Source of the DNA: Mariniflexile fucanivorans
Lineage (GTDB): Bacteria > Bacteroidota > Bacteroidia > Flavobacteriales > Flavobacteriaceae
Direction: 5' to 3'
Length of the DNA: 64,000 nt
Assembly: GCF_004341235.1 (NCBI RefSeq)
Contig: NZ_SLUP01000003.1
Coordinates: 434,001 to 498,000 of the forward strand
The position numbers were made by a program, and so were the translations under genes. The number at the start of each line of letters is the position of its first letter. Position 1 is the stretch's first letter. The notes beneath the pieces are model-generated. The model saw only the letters and a program-made list of their open reading frames with translations, was not told the DNA's origin and did no database searches. This document shows positions 9,233-18,478 of the stretch, piece after piece.

Positions 9233-10117
9233 TTAATTTGTTCCTCTCAGTTCTACGTTACTTATAGTAATACCTGCTGGATCAAACCCATTACCACCAC
9301 TTCTAATAACCAAGTAAACGGTTCCAGAAGTATCAAACGTAACCGTATTGTTTATTGTATTTGTTTTTGAATTCTTTATACATCCTACTTGCGATAATTT
9401 TCCTGAAAATGGAGCTGTTCCACATCCGTCCCAAGTACTTAAACCCATAATTCTGTTATCGCCATAATCTTTACCAATAACAGGCACGGTTGTACCTACA
9501 TACACCTCAAACCATGTGTCTGTGAATGACCCTGTAGATTTAACTAACATATCTAATGAATATGTTTTATTAGCTACTACTTCCATAGCTTGATAGATGC
9601 CTTCTTGTGCCCATCCTCCATTGGAATGAACTGTTGCACTACCTATATTAAACACCCAATCAGCATCAGCGCTAAGTTCTAGTTTTGTCCATTGAGAATA
9701 ATCATCGCTATTTGAAAACTTACCACCTTTTACAAGATTACCCGCCACGGGATCTGACACTTCAACTATTAAATCTTGAGAAGAAGAAGTCTTAATACCA
9801 CCTTTACTAACTGTAAAATGGGTAATGGTGTAAGTACCTGCATCTGGTAAAAAGATTTGTTCTTTAGTATAACCATGATAGACATCCGACCCATCGCCAA
9901 TATCCCACCAATCTGAGGTTACATCGGTTATTGTTTTAGCTTCTAATGTATATCTATTTGTTACGTTTTCAACAGGAGTAATTGTAAAACTAGGATCTAA
10001 ATCTGTACCTACAATTCCGTTTCCAGTATTAACATCATCGGGTTGGCACGAAGTAAATACACTTAATGCGAGTGCAACAGAAAAAATTATTGCAGTTGTT
10101 AATTTTAAATTTTTCAT
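9233..10117 (-). CDS. PKD-domain surface glycan-binding lipoprotein candidate
   Basis: 294 residues. The signal peptide ends LSVFTSC followed by QPDD, a lipobox with acidic residues suited to surface export. Residues about 43-125 look like a PKD (polycystic kidney disease) beta-sandwich (DWWDIGDGS, DAGTYTITHF). Residues about 130-292 look like a CBM4/9-type carbohydrate-binding jelly roll (NLVKGGKFSN at its start, ITISNVELRG at its end). It is third in the operon after SusC and SusD, the position of SusE/SusF-like or SGBP proteins, so it probably captures the glycan outside the cell. No catalytic motif is seen. Confidence 0.78.
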   Translation of the reverse strand: MKNLKLTTAIIFSVALALSVFTSCQPDDVNTGNGIVGTDLDPSFTITPVENVTNRYTLEAKTITDVTSDWWDIGDGSDVYHGYTKEQIFLPDAGTYTITHFTVSKGGIKTSSSQDLIVEVSDPVAGNLVKGGKFSNSDDYSQWTKLELSADADWVFNIGSATVHSNGGWAQEGIYQAMEVVANKTYSLDMLVKSTGSFTDTWFEVYVGTTVPVIGKDYGDNRIMGLSTWDGCGTAPFSGKLSQVGCIKNSKTNTINNTVTFDTSGTVYLVIRSGGNGFDPAGITISNVELRGTN

Positions 10118-10134
10118 TTTATATATCTTTAATA

Positions 10135-11646
10135 TTAATAACCAGGGTTTTGAACAAGTATGGTATTTTCTAATTCTTTTACTGGAATTGGCAATACTTC
10201 ATTTTTTCCAGCAACAAACCCTCTAGATGCTAATGCGGTAGCTGCTTTACCTGTTCTTACAAGATCGAACCAACGATGCCCTTCGCATGCTAATTCTTTT
10301 CTTCTTTCTAAAGCAATAGCGTCTAAAGAAACAGGAGTTGAAGGTAATCCTACTCTAGCTCTTACGGCATCAAGTAGTGCTTGTGCTCTGGCACCAGTGC
10401 CTCCTAAAGCTTCTGCTTCTAACAAATAAGTATCGGCTAATCTTATAATGTAAGTATCTTGATAAAAATTTAACGTTTGGTCACCTCCAAGTGTCGTTGC
10501 ATCCGATTTTAAAGGAACAAATTTCGCCATAAAATATCCTGTATTTGTTGATGCTTCGTTAACAGATGAGTAGCCTACTACTTGACCATCAGCAATTAAA
10601 GCTTTTACATCAATAATTGTAGCATCAAAACGGGGATCACCTTTCATGACATCATACAAATTTTGAGTAACGGTATTAACTCCCCAACCTGGGAAATAAT
10701 CGGGTGCTGTAGAACCCGCTGTTCTAGTATAATCTCTTATACCTACCATAATGTTTAAAATATTCCCTTCGGTCCCAAAACCAAGTCCAGACCAATCTGC
10801 TCTACCTGTATCGGTGTGTACATCTTCAAGAATAGATTCAGAATTGAATTTGTTTGCATGTACCCAAAGATCTTTGAAGTTATCTAATAATTTATAACCA
10901 TATTGACTGGTGCCTCCTGGAGTACCGTTAACTTCGGCTAATTGTGCTGCTGCTTCAGTGTTTTTATTATCATAAAGATAAACTTTTCCTAGCATAGCTT
11001 GGGCTGCTCCTTTTGTCCAGCGTCCTCCTTCTGTAGTAACATTAATTGATGCTGGTAAATCTGTAATGGCATCCAGTAAATCTTGCTCTATTTGAGCATA
11101 TACTTCTTGTGATGTAGATTGCGGATACGTTTGTGCATCAATAGCTGTAATTGTATGATTCATAAGCGGAATGTTTCCAAACATTCTTACCAAATTAAAA
11201 TGATAATAGGCTCTCATTGCTTTACATTCTGCAGCAAATCTTAATTTCAAATCTTCATCCATAGAGATGTTTGGTAGCTTTTCCAACAAGGTATTGGCTC
11301 TAAAAATACCTTGATAATGATTGCTCCAAAAACCTTCCGGCATATTTGTAGGCGTTAATTGGTTAAACGAAAAAAGAGAAATCGCATCGCCAGGAACAGA
11401 AGCACCATAGTTATCATCAGAACCTGCATTCATGAAGGATATCATATTATCCCAACTAGATGAATTGAAACTCATAATGTCGTAAACAGCTATAAGCGCT
11501 GAATATGCTTCTTCTGCATTTTGATAGTATGTAGATTCTAAATCGGTACCCTTCGGTGTAACTTCTACAAAATCTTCGGAACAAGATGCCGTTGTAATTA
11601 GTATTGCTACAGCAATAGATAAATACTTTATATTTTTTGTTTTCAT
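10135..11646 (-). CDS. SusD/RagB family nutrient-binding lipoprotein
   Basis: 503 residues. The signal peptide ends in TTASC with SEDF after it. The SusD-type architecture includes tetratricopeptide-like helices (AMRAYYHFNLVRMFGNIP is a typical SusD signature), the TKGAAQAMLGKVYLY segment, and the C-terminal RRKELACEGHRWFDLVRTGK motif that ends nearly all RagB/SusD proteins. It caps the SusC pore and binds the glycan at the cell surface. It lies 12 bases downstream of susC and 17 bases before the PKD lipoprotein gene, a tight operon. Confidence 0.95.
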   Translation of the reverse strand: MKTKNIKYLSIAVAILITTASCSEDFVEVTPKGTDLESTYYQNAEEAYSALIAVYDIMSFNSSSWDNMISFMNAGSDDNYGASVPGDAISLFSFNQLTPTNMPEGFWSNHYQGIFRANTLLEKLPNISMDEDLKLRFAAECKAMRAYYHFNLVRMFGNIPLMNHTITAIDAQTYPQSTSQEVYAQIEQDLLDAITDLPASINVTTEGGRWTKGAAQAMLGKVYLYDNKNTEAAAQLAEVNGTPGGTSQYGYKLLDNFKDLWVHANKFNSESILEDVHTDTGRADWSGLGFGTEGNILNIMVGIRDYTRTAGSTAPDYFPGWGVNTVTQNLYDVMKGDPRFDATIIDVKALIADGQVVGYSSVNEASTNTGYFMAKFVPLKSDATTLGGDQTLNFYQDTYIIRLADTYLLEAEALGGTGARAQALLDAVRARVGLPSTPVSLDAIALERRKELACEGHRWFDLVRTGKAATALASRGFVAGKNEVLPIPVKELENTILVQNPGY

Positions 11647-11658
11647 AATTATTTATTA

Positions 11659-14600
11659 TTAAAATTGAATATTAGCTCCCAACATAACAGATTGGGCTTG
11701 TGGGTAATAACCTCTATCTATACCAAAAGTACTACCACCAATTTCTGGATCGAAACCAGTATATTTAGTAAAGGTTAACAAATTTTCGCCTGTTACATAA
11801 AGTCTCAATTTTTGAGCGCCAATTTTGTTTACAACATCTTTTGGTAAAGTATATCCAAATTGAACTAGTTTAAGACGTAAATAGTCACCATCTTCTAAGT
11901 AAAAATCTGAAAATCTGGTAAAGTTTAGATTAGTATCGGCAGTGGTTAATCTAGGATAGCTGTTTGAAGTACCCTCTCCTGTCCAACGTGCTAAGGCTTT
12001 TGTTTGGTAATTAGGATTAGCACCTAGGTCTATTCTTCTTAAACCTTGAAAAATTTTATTTCCTGCAGATCCTTGAAAAGACATACCTAAATCAAATCCT
12101 TCATAATCAAGATTAAAATTAAATCCGAATGTATATTTTGGAATAGGGCTTCCCAAATATTGTTTATCAAGATCGTTAATGGTTCCGTTACCATCTGTAT
12201 CAACCCATCTAAAATCACCTGGTTTAGCATTTGGCTGAATGATAATCCCTGTACTGTTTGTATATGATTCTATTTCAGATTGATTTTGGAATATACCGGC
12301 TGTTTTAAACCCATAAAATGTGTTTCTGGCCATTCCAACTTCAGTTCTAGTTAATGTTCCCATAGATTGGAACCCTACGCCTCCAGTTATATAGGTTTTT
12401 CCTTGTCCTAAATAAGTAACTTCGTTTTCTAAATACGAAATGTTTCCACTAATGCTTACATTAAGTTTATTAAATGATTCGGTATAACCTAACTCTAGTT
12501 CAATTCCTCGGTTTTCCATATCGGCTATGTTGCCAAGTGGAGAGCCCGATGCCCCAACAAAACCTGATATTTCAACATTCTGCAAAATTCCTGTGGTTTT
12601 CTTTTTGTAAACCTCGGCTGTCACATTTAAAGTGTTAAAAAACCTTGCATCTATACCTATATTTGTTTGTATGGTCTCTTCCCATTTTAAATCTGGATTT
12701 GAAGGCGCATCAGGACTTGTACCAATTTGAACTGTTCCATCTGTACCCAAAGGATAATTTCTGCCTCCAGAAACTAATGCCAAATAACCAAAATCACCTA
12801 TAGCATCATTTCCTGTAACACCATAACCGCCTCTAATTTTTATAGTGTTTACAAAAGAATCATCTTTCCAAAAATCTTCTTTAGAAAGTACCCAACCAGC
12901 TGAAAAAGATGGGAAAACACCAAATTTATGATTTGTTCCAAATCTTGAAGAACCATCTCGTCTAATAACACCAGTAACTAAATATTTTTCTTTATAGTTA
13001 TAGTTCAATCTTGAAAACAAGGATGTTAATTTATGCAAATCACTAGTATATGCAGAACCAAATTTATCACTTTCTGCAACCTCATACCCGAATGAAGCCA
13101 ATCTATAATCCGATGTTGGAAGACCTCTGTAAGTAACGGTTGAGCCACTTGCATCATTATCAACATATGAACCTTGCCCTATTAAAACAGTAAGATTATG
13201 GTCTTTAATTTGTGTGGTGTAAGAAACAGTGTTTTCAAGGTTCCAACCAAAACTTTTATTTGTAGTTCTGGTAAGTGTATTTTCATCATTTACGTTATCA
13301 CCATTAAGATAATAAACAGGCGTAAAACCTTCAAAACCCCAATAGGCTAATTTTGCGCCCAAGGTTGATTTTATAGTTAACCCTTCAATAGGTGTAATTT
13401 CTATATTGGCATTCCCCACAAAATCATCAGACCAATTGTGATTTCCTAATCTTGTTTTAACGTAAGCTAAAGGATTAGTCATGTTGTTTTGCACTAAAGT
13501 TGAAATTCCATAAGGATTTCCATTAGCATCAGTAATAACATCATTCCCTGCATATGGTATTCCACTTGCCCTTGCTGCATCTGTTTCTACTAACGGTGTT
13601 ATGGGATCTAAATGTAAAGCTGAACTTAACGGACCTCCTTGTTCTGCGTTGGTGTTTCCAATATCCAATGTTTTTTGATGCGAGTATCCCAATGTTTGCC
13701 CCACAGTGATAAACTGAGAAAGTTTGTGGGTTGAATTTAAACGCATGCTTTTTTTATTGAAACTAGAAATTTCTGGTGTTACAATACCTTCTTGATCCTG
13801 TATACCAACCGATGCATAAAAACTAGAAACATCGTTTCCTCCAGCTAAACTTAATTCATGTGAATAACGTTGTGCACTATTTGTGAAAATAGCATCTTGC
13901 CAATCTGTTCCTTTTCCATAAGAAGTTGGATTAGCATATAAAACTTCACCGCCACCGTTTACAGACTGTTCGTTCATTAATACAGCATATTGTGTTGCGT
14001 TTAACAAATTTAATTTTCTGGCAGGACTCGATACACCAGCAAAACCATTATAATTTACGCTAATTTTTCCAGATTTCCCTTTTTTGGTAGTTACTAAAAT
14101 TACACCACCAGCAGCTCTAGCCCCATAAATAGCAAGCGATGCCGCATCTTTTAAAACCTCCATCGATTCTATATCCGATTGATTAACATAACCAATACCG
14201 CCATTATCCACAATAACACCATCAACTACCCAAAGTGGATCATTTCCAGCTTCGGTAAAAGTAGTTATACCACGTATTCTAATGGTGGAAGCAGAACCAG
14301 GTTGTCCTGCATTTGCTGCAATTGTTAAACCAGAAACCTTACCTTGTAAAGCCTGTTCAATTCTTCCATTGGGAATGTTCTCAATATCTTTAGCTTTCAC
14401 ACTAGAAATGGCGCCTGTTACAACACTCTTTTTTTGAGTACCATACCCAACTACCACAATTTCATCTAACTTAGCATTATCTGCCTGCATTATAATGGAG
14501 AGAGAACTGTTTGTGATAGTGACTTCTTGAGAAACAAACCCAATATAAGAAACAATTAATGTGGTAGCGTTTCCAGATACATTTAATGAAAAATTTCCAT

Positions 14601-14793
14601 CAAAATCTGTAGATGTTCCATTATTTGTCCCTTTTTCAATTATGGAAGCTCCTGGTAATGCAAAATTATCTTCAGAAGATATAACAGTACCCGACACGGT
14701 TTTTTTGTTCTGCGCAGAAACTGTTAAAAAACTAAAGAACAATAAAAGAAAGTAAACCAATCTTAAATTCTTAGTGAATAATTTAAATTTCAT
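11659..14793 (-). CDS. SusC/RagA family TonB-linked outer-membrane transporter
   Basis: 1044 residues. Signal peptide (cut after TVSAQ), then a carboxypeptidase-regulatory-like beta-sandwich (KTVSGTVISSEDN to SIIMQ), then the SusC-specific DEIVVVGYGTQKKS box, the plug domain (about 115-235, with RIRGITTF) and a 22-strand barrel ending in the outer-membrane sorting signal SVMLGANIQF. It imports oligosaccharides using TonB energy, together with the SusD downstream. First gene of the minus-strand PUL operon, divergent from the regulator gene across 224 bases. Confidence 0.95.
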   Translation of the reverse strand: MKFKLFTKNLRLVYFLLLFFSFLTVSAQNKKTVSGTVISSEDNFALPGASIIEKGTNNGTSTDFDGNFSLNVSGNATTLIVSYIGFVSQEVTITNSSLSIIMQADNAKLDEIVVVGYGTQKKSVVTGAISSVKAKDIENIPNGRIEQALQGKVSGLTIAANAGQPGSASTIRIRGITTFTEAGNDPLWVVDGVIVDNGGIGYVNQSDIESMEVLKDAASLAIYGARAAGGVILVTTKKGKSGKISVNYNGFAGVSSPARKLNLLNATQYAVLMNEQSVNGGGEVLYANPTSYGKGTDWQDAIFTNSAQRYSHELSLAGGNDVSSFYASVGIQDQEGIVTPEISSFNKKSMRLNSTHKLSQFITVGQTLGYSHQKTLDIGNTNAEQGGPLSSALHLDPITPLVETDAARASGIPYAGNDVITDANGNPYGISTLVQNNMTNPLAYVKTRLGNHNWSDDFVGNANIEITPIEGLTIKSTLGAKLAYWGFEGFTPVYYLNGDNVNDENTLTRTTNKSFGWNLENTVSYTTQIKDHNLTVLIGQGSYVDNDASGSTVTYRGLPTSDYRLASFGYEVAESDKFGSAYTSDLHKLTSLFSRLNYNYKEKYLVTGVIRRDGSSRFGTNHKFGVFPSFSAGWVLSKEDFWKDDSFVNTIKIRGGYGVTGNDAIGDFGYLALVSGGRNYPLGTDGTVQIGTSPDAPSNPDLKWEETIQTNIGIDARFFNTLNVTAEVYKKKTTGILQNVEISGFVGASGSPLGNIADMENRGIELELGYTESFNKLNVSISGNISYLENEVTYLGQGKTYITGGVGFQSMGTLTRTEVGMARNTFYGFKTAGIFQNQSEIESYTNSTGIIIQPNAKPGDFRWVDTDGNGTINDLDKQYLGSPIPKYTFGFNFNLDYEGFDLGMSFQGSAGNKIFQGLRRIDLGANPNYQTKALARWTGEGTSNSYPRLTTADTNLNFTRFSDFYLEDGDYLRLKLVQFGYTLPKDVVNKIGAQKLRLYVTGENLLTFTKYTGFDPEIGGSTFGIDRGYYPQAQSVMLGANIQF

Positions 14794-14836
14794 AATAATT
14801 AGTAGTTTAATTGTTTAATTTGTAAAATGATTAGAG

Positions 14837-14844
14837 CAAATTTA
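14837..14844 (-). promoter_or_regulatory. -7 element of the susC/PUL promoter
   Basis: Minus strand reads TAAATTTG, a full match to TAnnTTTG, 44 bases before the susC ATG. I see no convincing -33 TTTG at the right spacing, which would fit a promoter that depends on an activator such as the divergent regulator. Confidence 0.4.
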
Positions 14845-15017
14845 TATTTTTATCATTTATAAGCTTTAAATGATGCATACGCTTTAATTACATCTAAAAA
14901 AACAATCATTACTTCAACAATACTTCATTTAGCTTTTATTGCTTAATTAATAGTGCTTTAAATAAAAAAAATATATTAACTTTAAAATTATTTTCAATAA
15001 ATAGCATTCGGTTTTTT

Positions 15018-17903
15018 ATGGCTTATAAATGGCGTTTAATTTTATGGTTTTTAGTCCCTTTTTATTTTCAGGCTCAAGTTTCATCTTCTTTTTTAAAACA
15101 AGTAAAATCATCTGTTACAGAATCTATTAGCTTTGATAAGAATGATTTTAAATCCGATTCCCAGTTCTGGGCTATGTGCGAAGACAGAGATGGTATTTTG
15201 ATTTTTGGAAACAATGATGGCATTTTAACCTATGATGGCGAATACTGGAAAACCATTCCACTTCCTAATCATTCATCGGTTAGAAGTTTGATGATTGATG
15301 ATGGAGGTGTTATTTGGGTTGGCGGTTACAACGAAATTGGAAATTTAAAAAAAGATGATTTTGGAAACTATTATTACCATTCGTTGATTGATGAACTGCT
15401 TTTAAATAATTCCAACCTAGAAAACAATTGGAAAATACACGATTTTCACGGTAAAGTGGTTTATAGGTCGTTTAAAGAATTAATTGTTATTATGGGGAAA
15501 TCTGCAACCCATATTAAAGCAAACCAAGCATTTGTATATTCTGGAATTGTTAATGACATTTTAATTGTTCAAGATGCAACAAACGGAATTTACGCATTAA
15601 ATGAGGAAGCCGATAAGTTAACATATCTTTTTAATTCAAATAGTATTGAAAATGGCGTCATAACGGCTTCTTTTCCTGTAAACAATCAGGAGGCATTTTT
15701 TGTTACCCAAGAAGGAAATATTTTTTTGGCCAACTTAACTTCAAAAACGATTGTTAAAAAAATCAAGCTTTTTGAGAAAGGACATATTGACCCCATTAAT
15801 TGTGGTGTCCAAAAAAACGATTCCACATTCCTTTTAGGCACCTTAAGTTCGAAAATAATTGAATTAAAAAAGGACGGTAGTATTAATAGAACAAACATCA
15901 CTTTTTCTAAAGTTAAAAATACGGCAATTCTTAATTTTTATAAATTAAAATCGAATAATATTTGGGTACTTCACAACAACGGTATTGCTTGTCTGGATTT
16001 TAACTCACAATATGCCAACATTTTTGACCATGCTTCTGTTTATGATATCTTAATTGAAAACAAAACCATTTATTTAGCAACCAACGAAGGTGTTTATTAT
16101 ATAAATAATTTTGACGATTTAGATTTCAAAGTTAATAAAATAGAAGATTTGCCAGGGCAAGCATGGACTTTAACAAAGCTGAATGGCGATATTTTAATTG
16201 GCCATAATGATGGGCTGTTTGTTTTAAACAACAATATTCCCGAGCAAATAGGGAACACAACCGGGTTTTGGAAAATAACACCCTTAAAAGACAAAAAAAA
16301 CCTGTTTTTAGCATCTAATTACAACGGCTTGTTTTTGTTGGAAAAAGTACAATCTAAATGGGTTTTAAAGCATCAATTAAAGGGATTTGATGAATCTACC
16401 CGAGATATTCTTCCGGCCGAAGACCCCAATACCTTTTGGGTATGCCATGGCTATAAAGGCGTTTATAAAATAGTAGTCAATCCAGATTATACAAGAGTAG
16501 AATCTGTTGAGCAATTTACCACTTCAAACGGCTTTAAATCACCCTTTAGCATTAATGTGGTTAATTATAATGGGCAAATTGTTTTCACTACAAATAATGG
16601 CATTTTCACCTATAATAAGAAAACAAAAACCTTTGTACCTTATCCTTTATTAAACAAAATTTTAGATACGTCAAAAAACACACGCAAGCTTTTATATACC
16701 AAAGACAAAACATGGTTTGTGCAAGATGACGAAGCAGGCTATTTTTTAAATAGTGATCCAAAAAAACAATTAATTAAAGCACCTTTTTTAAACCTTAAAG
16801 GCATGTTTAACAAAGGCATGGAAAGTGTTTTACCTTATGAAGATTATGTTTTTTTAGGTTCCAATAAAGGACTTTTTTTATATAATATTAATACCAATAA
16901 TACCAAAAAAGCGCATACGGTATTTACTAACATAAGCTATGTAAAAAATCAAGCTAAAAATTATGCCCCAATTATTAATAAGAAAACCATTGAATTTCCG
17001 AATGCTTCTGATATATTGAGATTTGAATTCAGCGCTCCTGAAATTGCACCATATGCCGATTTAGAGTATAGTTATTTTCTTGAAGGGTCAGACTTTGAAT
17101 GGTCCGAATGGTCCTCACTTCCATTTAAAGAGTATGCAAAATTACCATACGGAAACTACACCTTCAAAGTAAAAAGCAAGAGCCATACTGGAGTTGAAGG
17201 GAATGAAGCTACATATGCCTTTACAATACTTCCTTTATGGTACCAAACAAGTATTGCCTATTTTTTATATAGCATCGCTTTTTTAATTTTAACATATTTG
17301 GCTTACAGGCTCCTTTTGAAAAAAATTCAAACTGAAAAAAGGAAAACTAAATTAGAAACTTTAAAGGACCAAAAACTTGTTAGACTGGAATTAGAGCAAC
17401 TTAAACTATCAATCGAGCAAGAAAAAATAAAAGAGGACAACACCCATTTAGAAATGGATTTAATTGATAAAAGCAAAGAACTCGCTAATTACACACTTTT
17501 GTTAAGCAAGAGAAAAGAAGCCTTTCAAGAATTAAACAACGATTTAAAACAATTAAAAGAACTTGTTAAGAGCAGCGAATCGAAAAACAAAATAGTACAG
17601 ATTTTTAAAAAACTGAACCAAAATAAAATAGGAGAAAAGTACTTAGAAATATTTGATGTAAATTTTGAAAGAGTAAACACCAATTTTTTTAGGGATTTAA
17701 AACGTATTGACCCCTCGTTCTCACAACGCGAATTAAGACTGTGCGCATTAATTAAAACGAATTTATCAAACAAGGAAATTTCACATATACTAAATATTTC
17801 ATCAAGAGGAGTTGAAACGGCAAGATATAGAATTCGAAAAAAACTTAATCTAAAAGCTTCTGAAAGCCTAACGCTATTTTTGGAAAATTTAAATGCTGAG
17901 TAA
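15018..17903 (+). CDS. membrane-spanning PUL regulator: propeller sensor, Y_Y_Y domain, LuxR-type HTH
   Basis: 961 residues. Signal peptide (1-19), then a large beta-propeller of two-component-regulator-type repeats (about 30-640, with motifs such as DRDGILIFGNNDGI and DDGGVIWVGGYNEIG). A Y_Y_Y/immunoglobulin-like domain follows (about 670-740, YSYFLEGSDFEWSEWS), then one membrane helix (about 745-765), a long charged coiled coil (about 768-860) and a C-terminal LuxR-type helix-turn-helix (about 893-955, FSQRELRLCALIKTNLSNKEISHILNI split across both helices). There is no histidine kinase or receiver. It should sense a sugar in the periplasm and bind DNA directly from the membrane. Divergent from susC, so it is the likely activator of the PUL. 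Confidence 0.88.
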   Translation: MAYKWRLILWFLVPFYFQAQVSSSFLKQVKSSVTESISFDKNDFKSDSQFWAMCEDRDGILIFGNNDGILTYDGEYWKTIPLPNHSSVRSLMIDDGGVIWVGGYNEIGNLKKDDFGNYYYHSLIDELLLNNSNLENNWKIHDFHGKVVYRSFKELIVIMGKSATHIKANQAFVYSGIVNDILIVQDATNGIYALNEEADKLTYLFNSNSIENGVITASFPVNNQEAFFVTQEGNIFLANLTSKTIVKKIKLFEKGHIDPINCGVQKNDSTFLLGTLSSKIIELKKDGSINRTNITFSKVKNTAILNFYKLKSNNIWVLHNNGIACLDFNSQYANIFDHASVYDILIENKTIYLATNEGVYYINNFDDLDFKVNKIEDLPGQAWTLTKLNGDILIGHNDGLFVLNNNIPEQIGNTTGFWKITPLKDKKNLFLASNYNGLFLLEKVQSKWVLKHQLKGFDESTRDILPAEDPNTFWVCHGYKGVYKIVVNPDYTRVESVEQFTTSNGFKSPFSINVVNYNGQIVFTTNNGIFTYNKKTKTFVPYPLLNKILDTSKNTRKLLYTKDKTWFVQDDEAGYFLNSDPKKQLIKAPFLNLKGMFNKGMESVLPYEDYVFLGSNKGLFLYNINTNNTKKAHTVFTNISYVKNQAKNYAPIINKKTIEFPNASDILRFEFSAPEIAPYADLEYSYFLEGSDFEWSEWSSLPFKEYAKLPYGNYTFKVKSKSHTGVEGNEATYAFTILPLWYQTSIAYFLYSIAFLILTYLAYRLLLKKIQTEKRKTKLETLKDQKLVRLELEQLKLSIEQEKIKEDNTHLEMDLIDKSKELANYTLLLSKRKEAFQELNNDLKQLKELVKSSESKNKIVQIFKKLNQNKIGEKYLEIFDVNFERVNTNFFRDLKRIDPSFSQRELRLCALIKTNLSNKEISHILNISSRGVETARYRIRKKLNLKASESLTLFLENLNAE

Positions 17904-18123
17904 ATAAAAACTAAGACATGATTTTTAGTTTTCGCCTTTAAACCCATCATAATATGTTCACAATAAGCTGTATATTCTTAAAATAAATACAAGATATAAT
18001 TTTTGAGCCCTACAATTTTGAATAATAAGAAATCTAGGAATTACATAGCTCCCTAATTGTTTTAATTGAATTTCAATTTATTGCATTTTTTAATCTAAAC
18101 ATATCACTTTCTATGATATTCAT

Positions 18124-18171
18124 AAAAAAAAAAAAATAAAAACCTGTAAATCAAATGATTAACAGGTTTTT
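18124..18171 (-). terminator. terminator downstream of tRNA-Pro
   Basis: aaaaacctgt (18138-18147) and acaggttttt (18162-18171) form a 10-bp stem; on the minus strand it is followed by a run of T (poly-A on plus, 18124-18136). It lies 25 bases beyond the tRNA 3' end and probably ends its transcript. On the plus strand it has only a short T-run. Confidence 0.7.
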
Positions 18172-18195
18172 GCTATAGATTGATACCCTATTTCG

Positions 18196-18270
18196 TCGGG
18201 GTGAGAGGATTCGAACCTCCGACCTCCTGCTCCCAAAGCAGGCGCGATAACCGGGCTACGCTACACCCCG
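18196..18270 (-). tRNA. tRNA-Pro (anticodon TGG)
   Basis: 75 bases on the minus strand. The acceptor stem CGGGGTG (from 18270) pairs with CACCCCG, followed by discriminator A at 18196. The D arm holds AGCGTAGCCCGGTTA, and the anticodon stem CCTGC/GCAGG encloses TTTGGGA with anticodon TGG, so it reads proline CCA and related codons. The T arm has GGTTCGAATCC. No CCA is encoded. It stands alone between the regulator and the TonB receptor genes. A 13-base copy of its 5' end lies upstream at 18317-18329. Confidence 0.96.
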
Positions 18271-18478
18271 AAAAATTTAAAATTCGTAGTGTAGTTTATC
18301 TTGATCTTGTCGAGAGGCTACACCCCGAATTAGATTTTCTCTAACGGGATGCAAATATACTTTTTTATATAATATAGGAACCAAATATTTAATTTAATTT
18401 TAAAAAATATATATTTAAGCTTTTCAAACACGAAAACATCTTATAAGAACCATTTATTAATCAAAACAATTTTTCATT

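Noticed and set aside
17525-17950. 141-residue frame opposite the regulator's 3' end
   Set aside because: Antisense shadow of the HTH region; no start context and the plus-strand gene is certain.
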